DNA from: Plantago elongata
Lineage: Eukaryota > Streptophyta > Magnoliopsida > Lamiales > Plantaginaceae
DNA length: 30,035 nucleotides
Assembly (NCBI GenBank): GCA_036897095.1
Contig: JAYMSP010001644.1
Coordinates: 1 to 30,035, forward strand
Reading direction: 5' to 3'
Positions 29,052 to 30,035 of this stretch are shown piece by piece. A program made the position numbers and the translations under genes. The notes under the pieces were generated by a model that was not told the DNA's origin, searched no databases, and saw only the letters and a program-made list of their open reading frames with translations. Position 1 is the stretch's first letter. Each line of letters starts with the position of its first letter.

Positions 29052-30035
29052 TGTTAGGAATATTCGTTAGTATTTTTGATCAATCACCATGTAACTTATC
29101 TTTAGTACAGAAATGTGACTAGTACTCTTAGTTCACTTGAACATTGTAAAAGAGGAAATCACTTAGTATGTTAGTCTAGTTGAACTTGTAATAGGATTAT
29201 TAGGTCTCTGAATGTAATTTTATATTTTGAGAAGGCCATGAAGACGGATCCTAGCAATGGAGCTTAATCGAAGATTTGAAGACTGAAGATTGCGCAAGTT
29301 TGATGAAGACACAAAGGATTAGTCTCCTCAAATAGACTACGTTCAGAAAGCATATTGTATAGTGCATTTGGCACGTTACACCTCTCTGAATATACGACAT
29401 CAACGAGTCAAGGAGCATGCTAGCTCTTAGAAAGGCTCATGTGTCGTTGAGACTACTGGACAAAGAAATAGTACAGTGTATTAATTACACCGACTGATAA
29501 GTCGATCCAGCAAGCCCTCTCTAAAAAATGAGAAAGTCACTTATGTGTACTTATTTCGAGATATCAATGGATTGAATTATGAGAAGGTCTAACGGATACT
29601 ATTCAAACAACTCTCAAATGTCATCTATAAATATGAACACTTAGAAGCTGAGAAATACACACACACGAACTTCGCTTATACTTTCAAGTATTCTCTCAAG
29701 CATTCATACTACAATTCTCCAAGTTCATTGTTGCGACTATACAGCTCGAAGAATCACTAGTAGTGTCATGAACCTTAACAAGAGTTTGATTATCTGTGAA
29801 AGAGTTGAACACTCAGACACCCTTTCTGAAGTTCATTCTCCATAACGGATATCAACACTTGGGTCAGAAAGGAGATACCTACCATATACTGAACAAGTAT
29901 GTTAAGTAGTGTAATCTCTTCAAGCTCTTTGTCACAATAGCTGAAAAGTTATTTAAGAATAGCCTGACAACAATCATATAACCAACGCCATCAATGCGTG
30001 GAGTACAGGAAGTACTTGGTTTGGGAAATCAAGGA
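29052..30035 (+). mobile_element. Probable LTR (start) of a second retrotransposon nested in the copia relic, running off the window
   Basis: The copia integrase similarity stops exactly where TGTTAGGAATATTCG begins, a TG start common for plant copia LTRs. There is no coding sequence in the 984 bp that follow. A good TATA box (CTATAAATATG, 29625-29635) is followed by a CACACACACGAAC stretch, as in the promoter and R region of a long LTR in + orientation. No terminal CA plus tRNA-Met primer site (TGGTATCAGAGC) is seen, so the LTR either continues past 30035 or this is a different kind of insert. No copy of the other LTR is in view to prove it. Confidence 0.55.

Overview
The window reads as nuclear DNA of a flowering plant, most likely a eudicot; I cannot name the species. 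The evidence is a nuclear photosystem I gene end with a GT-AG intron, an intact three-exon auxin-biosynthesis gene, AT-rich spacers, and a dense load of plant transposable elements: Ty1/copia, Ty3/gypsy, L1-type LINE, hAT, pogo/Emigrant-like and tRNA-derived SINE.

Only two ordinary genes are supported. The last two exon pieces of psaE (photosystem I subunit PsaE) run off the left edge on the + strand (1-223). A complete YUCCA flavin monooxygenase gene of the YUC3/5/7/8/9 type lies on the - strand (3788-5230; 413 aa; introns of 110 and 91 bp), with a TATA box near 5322-5329. The two genes converge on a 3.5-kb spacer with no recognisable gene.

Upstream of the YUCCA gene (5.87-8.2 kb) is a diverged tandem repeat with units of about 180 bp. 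One unit is split by a 1.65-kb insertion carrying two degenerate GGGTC/TTCGGATC-rich arrays, flanked by a near-perfect 8-bp duplication as expected for a hAT element.

From 12058 to 15219 there is a nested, chimeric retroelement. Two related gypsy-type LTRs enclose an L1-type LINE reverse-transcriptase fragment fused to the 3' end of a gypsy integrase. That integrase is split by a 922-bp non-autonomous hAT element with matching terminal repeats and a perfect 8-bp target duplication. The hAT element carries a piece of a LEA14-type (LEA_2) gene, so it looks like a gene-capturing 'Pack-hAT'.

From 15.2 kb to the right edge the DNA is AT-rich and packed with decayed elements: a pogo-like element with terminal repeats and transposase remnants (18550-19356), two related SINEs (about 16455-16530 and 25710-25795), two copia fragments in divergent orientation (22081-22638 and 22690-23408), and a copia polyprotein relic on the - strand (27039-29051). 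The last is interrupted at 29052 by what looks like the LTR of another retrotransposon running off the window. Apart from psaE and YUCCA, nothing here looks like a functional protein-coding gene.
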